This document shows, piece by piece, positions 45,701 through 53,460 of a stretch of 64,000 nucleotides of DNA; the first letter of the stretch is position 1; each line of letters opens with the position of its first letter. Made by a program: the position numbers and the translations under genes. The DNA comes from Lentzea cavernae. GTDB taxonomy: Bacteria; Actinomycetota; Actinomycetes; Mycobacteriales; Pseudonocardiaceae. The notes under the pieces were generated by a model. The model had not been told where the DNA came from. It did not search any database and saw only the letters and a program-made list of their open reading frames with translations. The stretch spans positions 103,931 to 167,930 of the forward strand of contig NZ_BNAR01000016.1 of NCBI RefSeq assembly GCF_014653695.1. The letters run 5' to 3'.

Positions 45701-48700
45701 CGGGAGCGAACTCCGACGGGTCCTCGCGCAGCACCGAGGACTCGTCGACCCACAGCTCCGCCCTGCCCGAGATCGGCTCGGGCCCCGGCAGCGCGGTGAC
45801 CACCGGCGCCGTCCGGAACGGCGAGCCCGGAGTCAGGCGCCGGACCCACGGCCGGGCCCTGGTGTGGCTCTGGATCTGGATCTCCAGCTCGACGTCGTGG
45901 TCGAAGACGTGGGCGGCGCCGCCCGCGCTCTCCTTGCCGGCGGAGACCGCGAGCGCACCGCGGTTGCGCGCGCTCCGGTTGTCGGAGTACTGGATCGGGC
46001 TGACGGACACGCCGACGAAGCCGGAGACGTCACCGCTTCCCGGTACGACCACCGCGCGTCCCTCCGCACCGGCGGACCAGCCGACGTCCGTGGCCGTGGA
46101 ACCGGTGAGCGTGGAGGTCGACTCGGCCGTGCGGGAGATCGTCCGGTCCTCGGCACGGCCGAGGTGGGTTCCCGGTCCGGTCCTCGCCTTGACCGTGACG
46201 CTGACGAACCTGTCGGTGAGGAGACCGCTCATCTTGAAGCTGACCGAGATGCCGGGGCCGATCAGGCTGCCGAACTTCGCGCGCAGCGCGGCGGGGGACA
46301 GGGCCGTGGTGAGCTTGCGCGAGTTGACCAGCTGTCCGCCGAACTCCCCGCCGTGCAGTCGTTCCGCGTCGGCGTTCCAGTCGTGCAGCAGTCCTTCGAG
46401 ACCGGGGGTCCGCCTCAGCGCGGCCTCGACGGCGGGGACCACCCGGTGCGCGACGTCGAACCGGCCCACGCGCACCTGCCCCGACGCGGCGCCCGCCGCG
46501 AGGAGCGGCGGCTCGAACCTCTCGCCGACGTCGGTGAACCGGCCGCTCGTGCCCTCCGGCACCGGCAGGCCGAGGTCGTGGGCCTCCCGGAGACCGAGCC
46601 GTGCGTAGGCGACCGCCGGTGCGGTGTGCACCTGGCCGTCGGGCGTGGTGACCTCGATCGTCGTGTCGACGCGGTACAGGCCGATGTCCCCACGGGCGCG
46701 CAGCCCCGTCGTGAGGCTGGTGTCCGCCCCACCTCCCGCCGTCCTCGCCTTCGTGGCGCCGGCACTGCCGGTCAGGCCGCCGAGCACGGTCGCCATGCCG
46801 TGGACGCGCGTTCCCGCTCCGGCGATCGCGCGGAGCTCGGCTCCTTCGCGCGTGGCGGCCGACCACGAGCTCTGGTGCTCCGCGCTGTCGGCGGTCCGCA
46901 CCTGGCCTTGGCCGGGGAGGACGTCGACGAGCGTCGCAACGCCCGCGTGGGCGCGCATCCGGACCGCGTCGCGGACATCCCCGTGACGGCTGCGCAACTC
47001 GGGGGAGACGACGTCACCTCCGGCCAGCACGACCGGCAGCGCGGCGCGGATCCCGTTGCCGCTCAGGAAGTCGCTGAGCGTCGAGCGCCCCGGCGCGCCC
47101 AGGCGCACGACGTCCTTCGAGAGCGCGTCACCGACCCTGCCGAACAGGTCGTCCTCGTTCACCAGCAGGGCGTCCGGCGCGATCCACTCGACGGTCCAGC
47201 TCCAGGCGGGGGTGGCGACCGCCTGCCGGACGTCCGGCGGTGCGTGCGACGAGATCAGCGCCTCGGGGACGAGGAGTTCTACCTCGCCCTGGTGGGTGCT
47301 CGTGGCGACGGGTCGTCCGGCCTCGTCGGTGACGGTGATGTGGTAGTCCACCGGAACACCCGCCGCACGCACGTCACCGTAGGTCCGCAGCGTCGTCTGG
47401 GCCGTGAGGGAGTTGCCTTCGGTCCGCTCGACGGCGGGGGAGGCGAGCGGCACCTGGGCGCTGACCGACGCGTAGGGCCCGGCGAACGGCAACAGCCCCG
47501 CCGTGGACATCGCGAGAGCCCGCGCGGACGCCCCCGCCGTGGAGTCGTCGACCGCGGCCGTGTGCCGTTCCTTGAGCTCGCGCAGCCCGAGCGACGCCGG
47601 CTTGGCCGGCAGGTCCGCCGCGACGTCGCCGAACCGCACGTCGGCGCGCACCCGCACCTCGAACCACTCGCCCCCGACCCGCACGGCCGAGCGACCGCCG
47701 TCCCCCATCAGGCTCTCGAACCTGCCGCGGAACAAAGCCGCCGTGATCGCCTCCGCACCTTCCACGTCCCCCGCCCCGAGCCCGGACAGCAGCCCCTTGA
47801 CGTGTGCTTCGAACGTCGGCCGCGAGCCGACCGCGTTCACCGCCACCCCACCGAGCGCCCGGCCGGTCCTGACGTACTCGGGCAGCACGTCGCGCAGCGA
47901 TCCGGCCTGCGCGGGACCGTCCTTCGAGGCCGGGCGTGACGGAGGGTCGGAGCCGGCCGCGGTGACGGCCTCGGAGAACGTCGTGCCGACCCTGGTGGGC
48001 GGTCCGAAGGCCGAAGGACCCGGTTCACTGTCGAGTCCGGTGTGGAGGGTGGCGTCCGAACGCAGCGGACGTTCGCCGATCGCGAAGGTGGTGTGCCTCT
48101 GCGGGGCTTCGCTCGCGGAGGTCGCGGCGTGCGTTCCGGTGCGGTCTGAGGGGTGGGTCTGAGCTGCCGCCTCGCCGGCCTGGACCGGGGAGCTGGGGCG
48201 GGTGGTTCCCGGGGTGCCGGACGCGGCGACGGTGACCGCTTCGGAGAGCGTGGTGCCCGTCCTCGCCGGTGCGGTGTGAAGGGGTTCGGCATCGCGTCCA
48301 CTGTGGACGAACTGGGCGGAGACGCGGGTGCCGGAGGTGGAGGCCTGTGCCGTGACTCGTGCGGCGGTCTCGGTCCGGACCGGTGCCGTCCCCCGGCTGG
48401 GAACCCGGGTGGAGTGGACCGGGTTGCTGGTCGTCTCGCGGTGCCGGGCGCCCGCCGGGATCGGGTCGTCGAGGAAGTTCACGAGAGCCGGCCTGGTCGC
48501 CTCGCCCACCGGACGTGCGGGGCTGTGCGACCGGGTCCCGGCCGGGGCCGTGCCGACCGACGCGTCGTCCGGGGTAGACCCCAGCGACGGGCTGCCGGGA
48601 ACGACTTCCCCTGGTACCTCGAAGCCGGGAACCCTCAACTCTCCGCCCGCCGTGCCCGACCTGCCTCCTGCGGCGGCGTGTCCCCGCGAGGCGGCGCCGA

Positions 48701-49577
48701 TGATGCCGTCCCAGACGTTGCCGCGCATCCCCGTCGCCACGTTGATCAACGGATTGCTCACACCCGCCGCGGCCACCTGCGCCGACGCATAACCGAAGTG
48801 CCCCAACGCCCGCACCGACCCGGACACCCGGCCACGCACCTCCGCCGACAACCCCGACACCACACCACGCGACAACCCGTGCGCCACACCACCCACAGCA
48901 CCACCGACTACACCGCCGATCACAGAGCCCTTCAACGACTCCCAGTCAAAACCCTCCCGCTGACCTGCCACGATCTGACCCACCTGGATCCCGCCGTCCA
49001 GGCCACCCATGAACACACCACCGAACGCACCGAACTTCGCCGCGTCCACACCCAGCTTCACCGCCGACGCACCCACCCCGCGCACCGACAACGACGCGAT
49101 CCTCGCCGCCAACTCCCGCAACACCAGCCGCAGGCCGACCTGCGCCGCCGCCTCCACCGCCGGGACCAGGAACGAGAAGATCAACGAGTACAGCAACGAG
49201 ATCACCGTCGCCAACGCCAACGCCGCCATCGCGATCAGCATGATCTTGGCCTTCTGCACGTCAGCAGCCGCGGTCCCCGCCGCACGTGACAACTCCCGCA
49301 TCGCCTCGACGACCTCACCGACACCATCAGCGAGATCGGTACGCAGATACCCGAGGACCTGCTCGCCCAACGCACCCTGCAACGCTTCGGCCACCAGCGC
49401 CGCATCCGCGTCCACGACTTCTGAGAACGCTTCTACCGCTGTTGCTGAAGAAGACCACGCATCACGCAGTTCGCGCAGACCGCCCTCGTTGGCCTCGGGC
49501 CATTCCAAGCCCAGAACCACCTGGAAGAACTTCTGCAGTCCCGCGGGCAGATGAGCGGTCCCGTTGCCCTCACCCAT
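42765..49577 (-). CDS. Second giant WXG-module protein (2270 residues)
   Basis: A 2270-residue protein whose first 300 residues closely match those of the 4218-residue giant: WXG-like helices (KFFQVVLGLEWPEANEGG), the same hydrophobic segment and the same GHFGYASAQVA stretch. After a Pro/Thr/Ser-rich linker (about 310-530) come long beta-rich regions with recurring Arg/Thr/Val strands. The last 250 residues are charged coiled coil. I find no HExxH or His/Cys module, so any toxic activity is not visible. AGGAGG precedes the ATG at 49577. It is far from the ESX core genes, and probably uses the same secretion system through its N-terminal module. Confidence 0.87.
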   Translation of the reverse strand: MGEGNGTAHLPAGLQKFFQVVLGLEWPEANEGGLRELRDAWSSSATAVEAFSEVVDADAALVAEALQGALGEQVLGYLRTDLADGVGEVVEAMRELSRAAGTAAADVQKAKIMLIAMAALALATVISLLYSLIFSFLVPAVEAAAQVGLRLVLRELAARIASLSVRGVGASAVKLGVDAAKFGAFGGVFMGGLDGGIQVGQIVAGQREGFDWESLKGSVIGGVVGGAVGGVAHGLSRGVVSGLSAEVRGRVSGSVRALGHFGYASAQVAAAGVSNPLINVATGMRGNVWDGIIGAASRGHAAAGGRSGTAGGELRVPGFEVPGEVVPGSPSLGSTPDDASVGTAPAGTRSHSPARPVGEATRPALVNFLDDPIPAGARHRETTSNPVHSTRVPSRGTAPVRTETAARVTAQASTSGTRVSAQFVHSGRDAEPLHTAPARTGTTLSEAVTVAASGTPGTTRPSSPVQAGEAAAQTHPSDRTGTHAATSASEAPQRHTTFAIGERPLRSDATLHTGLDSEPGPSAFGPPTRVGTTFSEAVTAAGSDPPSRPASKDGPAQAGSLRDVLPEYVRTGRALGGVAVNAVGSRPTFEAHVKGLLSGLGAGDVEGAEAITAALFRGRFESLMGDGGRSAVRVGGEWFEVRVRADVRFGDVAADLPAKPASLGLRELKERHTAAVDDSTAGASARALAMSTAGLLPFAGPYASVSAQVPLASPAVERTEGNSLTAQTTLRTYGDVRAAGVPVDYHITVTDEAGRPVATSTHQGEVELLVPEALISSHAPPDVRQAVATPAWSWTVEWIAPDALLVNEDDLFGRVGDALSKDVVRLGAPGRSTLSDFLSGNGIRAALPVVLAGGDVVSPELRSRHGDVRDAVRMRAHAGVATLVDVLPGQGQVRTADSAEHQSSWSAATREGAELRAIAGAGTRVHGMATVLGGLTGSAGATKARTAGGGADTSLTTGLRARGDIGLYRVDTTIEVTTPDGQVHTAPAVAYARLGLREAHDLGLPVPEGTSGRFTDVGERFEPPLLAAGAASGQVRVGRFDVAHRVVPAVEAALRRTPGLEGLLHDWNADAERLHGGEFGGQLVNSRKLTTALSPAALRAKFGSLIGPGISVSFKMSGLLTDRFVSVTVKARTGPGTHLGRAEDRTISRTAESTSTLTGSTATDVGWSAGAEGRAVVVPGSGDVSGFVGVSVSPIQYSDNRSARNRGALAVSAGKESAGGAAHVFDHDVELEIQIQSHTRARPWVRRLTPGSPFRTAPVVTALPGPEPISGRAELWVDESSVLREDPSEFAPGTPAVTPLPQPPAIDALVNDGNPAILRWEDVAHTEFLRDQALRLMSEAAGGDGVLGLPGSAARDRLDAMFSPERLGARSRELLTSGLREGGFRFERRVADRVGAVGVRMSLHNPRVVTSSDAGRAETAWTGVFKAGAEKVRRRALGGNAQVLGYANGVGETAVGRGQTAARAAWTPWGRRQAVASEVTTKIDRANELSPQNRTVLVRYDATARVVAESRRESLLDGAVSWAAADIALPGSVFAWLTEEQARHQGLLPGRAPRAPLPDPLAGFGGDSGVFGMAALEESPDLGPLVQATRGALGGLGDQLLPRSLFDDSMGSLEQLRVLTGAGTVGSLLDDVLDGGVPLSAHTTGLLTSAGYAVRLKGTVLGTEFAGVRHDEGELTSSVTSSRGDRRIVEKFTSAGGQLRIAARGMFSSGESGTKGSEGVSGGVGVTRDHLWSRTTTTGAAATRAAMSGGPQARDHARIRFELEVSKGTEVLSSVTTDAEVTVLTPADDRRILRQAAPPVAPATADVPEAARTPESLTSWRGSGATLPPTTMVTATRGAAELRAAATRALALAGAPARLTGAGTGPAHTLASALTNSGLRAGLTTMADSGLPLPALHDTSVFHRGEATVTVHARLSNPRLLGLSETVKLLQAGKQLTAFTAEAAEGGTESASVTAGEGAVGTSSGHWFAPPGLDLQKTSRVLHAHNSLAVHRPVVVQHTGLTGLVRLDADYRVVAGTGEGRTGAAEVRAPGSVVVRMTVADIAKLFHRALPEVLRREQDAVRSADLAWLEHEELARRAQFAADDLWLYGETNAKRWTGAAGSGAEEIAALEGELRTAVEAVQQDQNSLRAERADLDHEVRILEARAELALALRNAAEPGSPDEARAQEISADLARQEVGVRAELQELTRLHQQAVADFARLNDLVLRWEERGDQAPPAGEVAAELAARAGRAADTARAEWWAAKRALERRIAAFNLDAPVDPASGQLTLW
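48684..49280 (-). repeat. Shared N-terminal module, copy 2
   Basis: Minus-strand counterpart of 14938-15531. The encoded proteins differ at only scattered positions, for example SAQVAAAGVSNPL against SAQVASAGLSNPL. Orientation relative to copy 1 is inverted. Boundaries are approximate. Confidence 0.8.
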
Positions 49578-49862
49578 CCACACCTCCTCGGCGAAGCGAT
49601 GTGGATCACCATAGACACCAGGCGTTTCGGTGATCGAGATCGGCGGGAAGCGGCTTGAGCCGGCCGGTCCTCCCGTCCACGACGAGTGCCCCCGCGTCTC
49701 CACTTCGACGGAACCGGCGAGGTTCGTCTGCTAGCCTGCCGCGCTCGGGCCTGGAAGTGGTCGCGGAGCGGTGAGCGCGCCATCCACGGGGGAATTCCCC
49801 CTTGTTCGCAAGTCGTGGGAGCCCGCGATCGATCGATGATCCCGGGAAACCGAGGAGGAAAG
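49578..49862. promoter_or_regulatory. Upstream region of the second giant gene
   Basis: About 285 bases with no gene I can support. It must carry the promoter of the minus-strand giant gene. I see the AGGAGG ribosome site at its left edge but no confident -35/-10 pair. Confidence 0.4.
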
Positions 49863-49899
49863 TGGTGCCCGGCAGCCCCCTGCCGGTTGCCGGGCACCA
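49863..49899 (-). terminator. Hairpin terminator after the 79-residue gene
   Basis: 12-bp perfect arms (49863-49874 and 49888-49899) with a 13-base loop, directly after the stop codon of the minus-strand gene at 49900-50139. It should insulate that gene from the giant gene downstream. Confidence 0.75.
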
Positions 49900-50139
49900 T
49901 CACGGGCGCGGGAACGAGGTCCTGGACTCCAGCGCCCGAGCCTTGTCCAGCTGACGGTTCAGCACCTCGGCGTGGAAGACCATCGCGTTCTCGTCGTCGC
50001 GGAACAACGCCGCGTACAACTCGTCCGCGCTCGCCAGGGCCATCAGCAGGTCCGTCAGGTGTTCTGCCTCTTCGTGGTGGTTCTCACTGCGCCGCTGCTC
50101 GATCAGCTCCTCCAGCAGCGCGACGAGTCGAGCGGACAC
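49900..50139 (-). CDS. Small hypothetical helical protein
   Basis: A 79-residue charged helical protein (LVALLEELIEQRRSENHHEE; TDLLMALASADELYAALF). I chose the GTG at 50139 because GAGAGG lies 6 bases upstream; the frame stays open further upstream, but that part is Arg-rich and reads like non-coding sequence. Not WXG-like. It has its own terminator, so it is probably a monocistronic unit. Function unknown. Confidence 0.6.
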   Translation of the reverse strand: MSARLVALLEELIEQRRSENHHEEAEHLTDLLMALASADELYAALFRDDENAMVFHAEVLNRQLDKARALESRTSFPRP

Positions 50140-50456
50140 CGTTTCCTCTCGTGGGCGACGTCGTCCACGTTCCCGCGACTCAGCGCGGCGCGTCCAGGCC
50201 TGCCGTCGGAGTCGGGTCTGCCGGACACGGGTCCTTGTCCGGATGTACTCAGTCCACTCCGGACTGAAGACTCCGTTCGAGTGAGGTGGGCGACTGCTGC
50301 GTGCCGAAGTCGCGAAGAGGGGGAGGTCGATCGGAGCCGCTCTGTGCACAAAGGACTCTCCGGACACCACGCCGGGAGGGCAGAGTTCGCACGAGCCGGG
50401 GCAAACCGCTCAGCGGACGCTGGGGCCGATGATGTGCCGCTGTCAGGCTGCCGCCG
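50140..50456. promoter_or_regulatory. Divergent intergenic region
   Basis: 317 bases between a minus-strand small gene and a plus-strand membrane protein gene. It should hold promoters for both. I see no ORF, hairpin or promoter pair that I would defend. Confidence 0.4.
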
Positions 50457-51758
50457 GTGAACAGCCCCATGGTCGAGCGGGATCGCGAACAGGAACGCGA
50501 CGAGCTCCCGCGGCGCCCTCGCCGCACCGCCTACAACTTCTTCGCCGCCGTGGTGCCGGCGGCCAACGCCGGCGTCGCGATCGGATACCTGGCGGTGGCG
50601 CCGGGAGATCCGCTCGAGGTCGGTGTCCCCGCGCACGTGGCCCTGCGCCTGGTGCTCCTGAACCTCCTCGTCGCGGTCCTCCTGCGCTCAGCGGCGGCCA
50701 CCGACAGCGCCTACCGGTGCGCCGTCGCGCTCGGGCGGGGCAGGTCGCCCGCCGTGCGCCGTGTCGCGGGATGGGCGGAGGGGTACGGCGGCCTGCACGT
50801 CGGGTTCGCCCTGTCGGCGACGCTGTGGTTCCTGGTCATGAACGGCTCGATGCTGCGGTCCGACGTCTACCCGCCGACGTGCGTGGCGGTGAACGGGTTC
50901 CTGGTGGTCGCCTTCACCGGCGTGCAGATCTCGGCGGTGGGACCCGTCCGGCACCGCGCGCCCGGACTCTTCCGCGTGCTGCACCGGTGCGGGACCTGGA
51001 CGGTCGTCGGTCTGCTGTGGCTGCAGATGGACTTCGTGCTGGTCCGGCGGCACCGCGGGACGTTCTGGGCGGAAGCGGTGCTGCCGTCACCGGAGTTCTG
51101 GCTGCTGGTCGCGACCAGTGCGCTGCTGGTGCTGCCGTGGCTGCGGTTGCGCCGCGTTCCCGTCGAGGTCGTCCGCGTCTCCAGCGAGGTGGTCGAGTTG
51201 AGGCTGGGGCTCGAGCGGGCACGACCTGGTGCGCTCACGATGGTGAGCAGGACACCACTGGGACCGTGCCACCGGTTCACGCTCGTCGTCGAACCGCGTC
51301 GCGGCGGTGCGACCCTGGTGGTGTCGCGGCGGCTCGACTGGGTGAGCGATCTGGTCGACTTCCCGCAGTCGCACCTGTGGGTGCACGCGGCGCCCGCGTT
51401 GGCGGGCTCGTACCTCGGTCACCTGCACCGGTCGGCGATCTTCGTCGTGACCGGCACCGCGATCGCCGAAGGGCTGGCCAGGCTCGCGAGGACCGGCAAC
51501 AGCACCGAGTTGGTGTGGGTCGTCCACGGACCGGTCCGGGCCTACGGCATGGACTTCGTGGACCGCGTGGAGGTTCTGGCGCCGGACCTGGTGATCGTCG
51601 ACACCTCCGTCCAGCCCGATGTGGACTTCCTGGAGATGGCGAGGGAGCTCCACTCGAGCGCCGGTTCGGACGCCGTGGGCGTGGCCGGGAGCAGGGAGGT
51701 CGTGCGCGAGGTGCGGGAAGGCCTGGCACGGGACGGGGTGCCGACGTTCGGCGGGTGA
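50457..51758 (+). CDS. Six-helix membrane protein with reductase-like C-terminal domain
   Basis: A 433-residue protein. Six hydrophobic helices occupy about residues 25-235 (for example VALRLVLLNLLVAVLL and TWTVVGLLWLQMDFVL). A soluble C-terminal domain of about 190 residues has a strand (CHRFTLVV) and a nucleotide-binding-like run (FVVTGTAIAEGLARL). The layout recalls ferric-reductase/ferredoxin-reductase-like membrane proteins, but haem-ligating His pairs are not evident in the helices. No strong ribosome site; ATG 50469 is an alternative start. It ends 5 bases before a convergent regulator stop. Substrate unknown. Confidence 0.65.
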   Translation: MNSPMVERDREQERDELPRRPRRTAYNFFAAVVPAANAGVAIGYLAVAPGDPLEVGVPAHVALRLVLLNLLVAVLLRSAAATDSAYRCAVALGRGRSPAVRRVAGWAEGYGGLHVGFALSATLWFLVMNGSMLRSDVYPPTCVAVNGFLVVAFTGVQISAVGPVRHRAPGLFRVLHRCGTWTVVGLLWLQMDFVLVRRHRGTFWAEAVLPSPEFWLLVATSALLVLPWLRLRRVPVEVVRVSSEVVELRLGLERARPGALTMVSRTPLGPCHRFTLVVEPRRGGATLVVSRRLDWVSDLVDFPQSHLWVHAAPALAGSYLGHLHRSAIFVVTGTAIAEGLARLARTGNSTELVWVVHGPVRAYGMDFVDRVEVLAPDLVIVDTSVQPDVDFLEMARELHSSAGSDAVGVAGSREVVREVREGLARDGVPTFGG

Positions 51759-51763
51759 GCGGG

Positions 51764-52384
51764 TCAGATCGCCTGGGCGCGGATCGCGCGGGCGACGGCG
51801 TGGGAGCGGTTGGCGAGACCGACGCGCGTCATCATCTGCGCGATGATGTTCCGCACCGTGCGGACGGAGAAGCTCAACCTGGTGGCGACCTCGGCGGTGC
51901 CCACCCCGTCCGCCAGCAGGCGCAGGACCGCGATCTCGCGCGGCGTGAACCGGTGGGTGTCCTCCGCGTCGTCGTCCGCGAAAACGTGCTGGGCGCGCAG
52001 CCTCTCCGCGCGCTGCGCCATGTCGTAGCGCTGCAGCACGTCGTCGGCCCTGCGTGCCTCGAACGCCGCCTCGACCAGGTCGATGCTGCTGAGGGTCGCG
52101 TGGTCGAGCACGCGGTGGATCCGGCTGCTGAGCAGCACCGGCAGGTCCGACGCGCGCAGCCGGCCGGCCACCAGCAGGACGTGAGCGGAGCTGGTCCTGG
52201 TGACGCCGCTGAGCAGCGCGAGCGTCTCGGTGTCGATGGTCTCGGCGGAGACGACGGCGACCTCGGCCCGCTGCGCGGATCCGGCGGGGACGACGTCGAT
52301 TCCCCCGAACTCGCGCAGCAGTGCTGTGAGGCCTGCGTCGGTCAGCGGATCGGCCGCGAAGACGGCGGCCTGAAGAAATTCCAT
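51764..52384 (-). CDS. LuxR-type regulator with degenerate receiver (copy 3 of 3)
   Basis: A 206-residue relative of the regulators at 28591 and 29291. The C-terminal HTH spans about 143-206 (FTPREIAVLRLLADGVGTAEV, SVRTVRNIIAQMMTRVGLAN). The receiver half has AADP in place of ADDH, no phospho-acceptor Asp (VAVVSAE) and Asp in place of the conserved Lys (VLDHAT). I used the ATG at 52384, 8 bases after AGGA. It is divergent from the OmpR-type gene at 52512 across 127 bases, so the two may regulate each other. Confidence 0.83.
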   Translation of the reverse strand: MEFLQAAVFAADPLTDAGLTALLREFGGIDVVPAGSAQRAEVAVVSAETIDTETLALLSGVTRTSSAHVLLVAGRLRASDLPVLLSSRIHRVLDHATLSSIDLVEAAFEARRADDVLQRYDMAQRAERLRAQHVFADDDAEDTHRFTPREIAVLRLLADGVGTAEVATRLSFSVRTVRNIIAQMMTRVGLANRSHAVARAIRAQAI

Positions 52385-52511
52385 CGGACAATCCTGGTCG
52401 TCGTGTGGTTCGGGAAGGAACAATCTCCCGCACGAAGGTCACTTTCTCCTTAACCTGACCGCCCTGCGCCGGCGTTCGGCCTAATCTCGGAAGGGAATTC
52501 CGGGCGCACGA

Positions 52512-53225
52512 GTGGAGAAGTGGTTGAAATCGCTGCGAGGCAGACCGCCGACAGTTCTCGTGACCGATCCGGACCGGAGCTCGTGCACTGCCCTGACCGC
52601 TGAGCTGGAATCAGCCGGATTCACCGTGCTCACCGCCGGCACGGGTGCGGAGGGCGCGTACCTGGCGGCCGCGGAGGTGCCGGACCTCGTCGTCCTGGCG
52701 CAGCGCCTTCCCGATCTCGGGTACCGCACCGCGCTGCACCGGATCAGGACCGTCCACACCGGTCCCGTGGTGCTGGCGGCGGAGACCGCGGGACAGGACG
52801 TGGTCGTGACGGCGTTCGACGCGGGTGTCGACGACGTGGTGGGCAAACCGCTGAACGTTTCCGTGGTCGTGGCACGGGTCAAGGCTCTGCTGCGGCGCGT
52901 GGCGCTCAACGGGCAGACCGGGAGCGTAATGCGGACCGGCGCGCTGGAGATCGATCCGAGGAGCAGGCGGGTGGCGGTGGGAGACCGCGAGATCGAGCTC
53001 ACCCGGCTGGAGTTCGACCTGCTCGTCCTGCTGGTCGGCGGACAGGGCCGGGTGGTGAAGCGGGAGGCCGTGCTGAGCGCGCTCTGGGGTGAGCACGAGG
53101 AGGCGGGCAAACGACTGGACGTCCACGTGGCCGCACTGCGCCGCAAGCTGGGTGAGAACGCGGCGCGGCCACGTTTCCTGCACACCGTGAAGCGCGTCGG
53201 GTTCCGCTTCGGTGAGGAGCTGTGA
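52512..53225 (+). CDS. OmpR-family response regulator lacking phospho-acceptor Asp
   Basis: A 237-residue protein with a receiver domain (about 12-125) and an OmpR winged helix (about 140-235: IELTRLEFDLLVLLVGGQGRV, VHVAALRRKLGE, VKRVGFRF). The receiver keeps the acidic pair (VTDPD) and the Lys (VGKPLN), but the phospho-acceptor site reads DLVVLAQRLPD, with Ala where Asp is expected. No histidine kinase gene is adjacent. It is therefore an orphan regulator probably controlled other than by phosphorylation. GTG start; the downstream palindrome ends the unit. Confidence 0.86.
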   Translation: MEKWLKSLRGRPPTVLVTDPDRSSCTALTAELESAGFTVLTAGTGAEGAYLAAAEVPDLVVLAQRLPDLGYRTALHRIRTVHTGPVVLAAETAGQDVVVTAFDAGVDDVVGKPLNVSVVVARVKALLRRVALNGQTGSVMRTGALEIDPRSRRVAVGDREIELTRLEFDLLVLLVGGQGRVVKREAVLSALWGEHEEAGKRLDVHVAALRRKLGENAARPRFLHTVKRVGFRFGEEL

Positions 53226-53380
53226 GGAACGACTCGCCCTCTTTTTCCTGAAATTCGCGGTGATGGACTTTCGTCCAGGATCCGATCGAAGATCGGGCAA
53301 TTCCGGTGAATCCGCGTTCGGGGACTTCTAGGGTTTCCGGCGTGGCGAACCGCGCCACCGCATTCCGCGCCACGGAGTGC

Positions 53381-53418
53381 CCGTCCCGGGTTCCGATGCG
53401 CATCGGAACCCGGGACGG
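53381..53418. terminator. Perfect 38-bp palindrome between convergent genes
   Basis: 19-bp arms (53381-53399 and 53400-53418) with no spacer, between the OmpR-type gene (plus) and the hypothetical gene at 53461 (minus). Probably a bidirectional terminator; the lack of any loop would also allow a cruciform or protein-binding site. Confidence 0.65.
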
Positions 53419-53460
53419 CCGTGCCGCCCGCGGCCGCACAGCGGACACCGGGTCCGTCCC

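Noticed and set aside
43974..47939. Long open frame on the plus strand opposite the second giant (about 1321 codons)
   Set aside because: Shadow of the giant gene; Arg/Gly/His-rich composition and no motif or ribosome site.
50140..50370. N-terminal extension of the small gene at 49900-50139
   Set aside because: The upstream part is Arg-rich and non-coding in style; a GTG with GAGAGG fits the start better.
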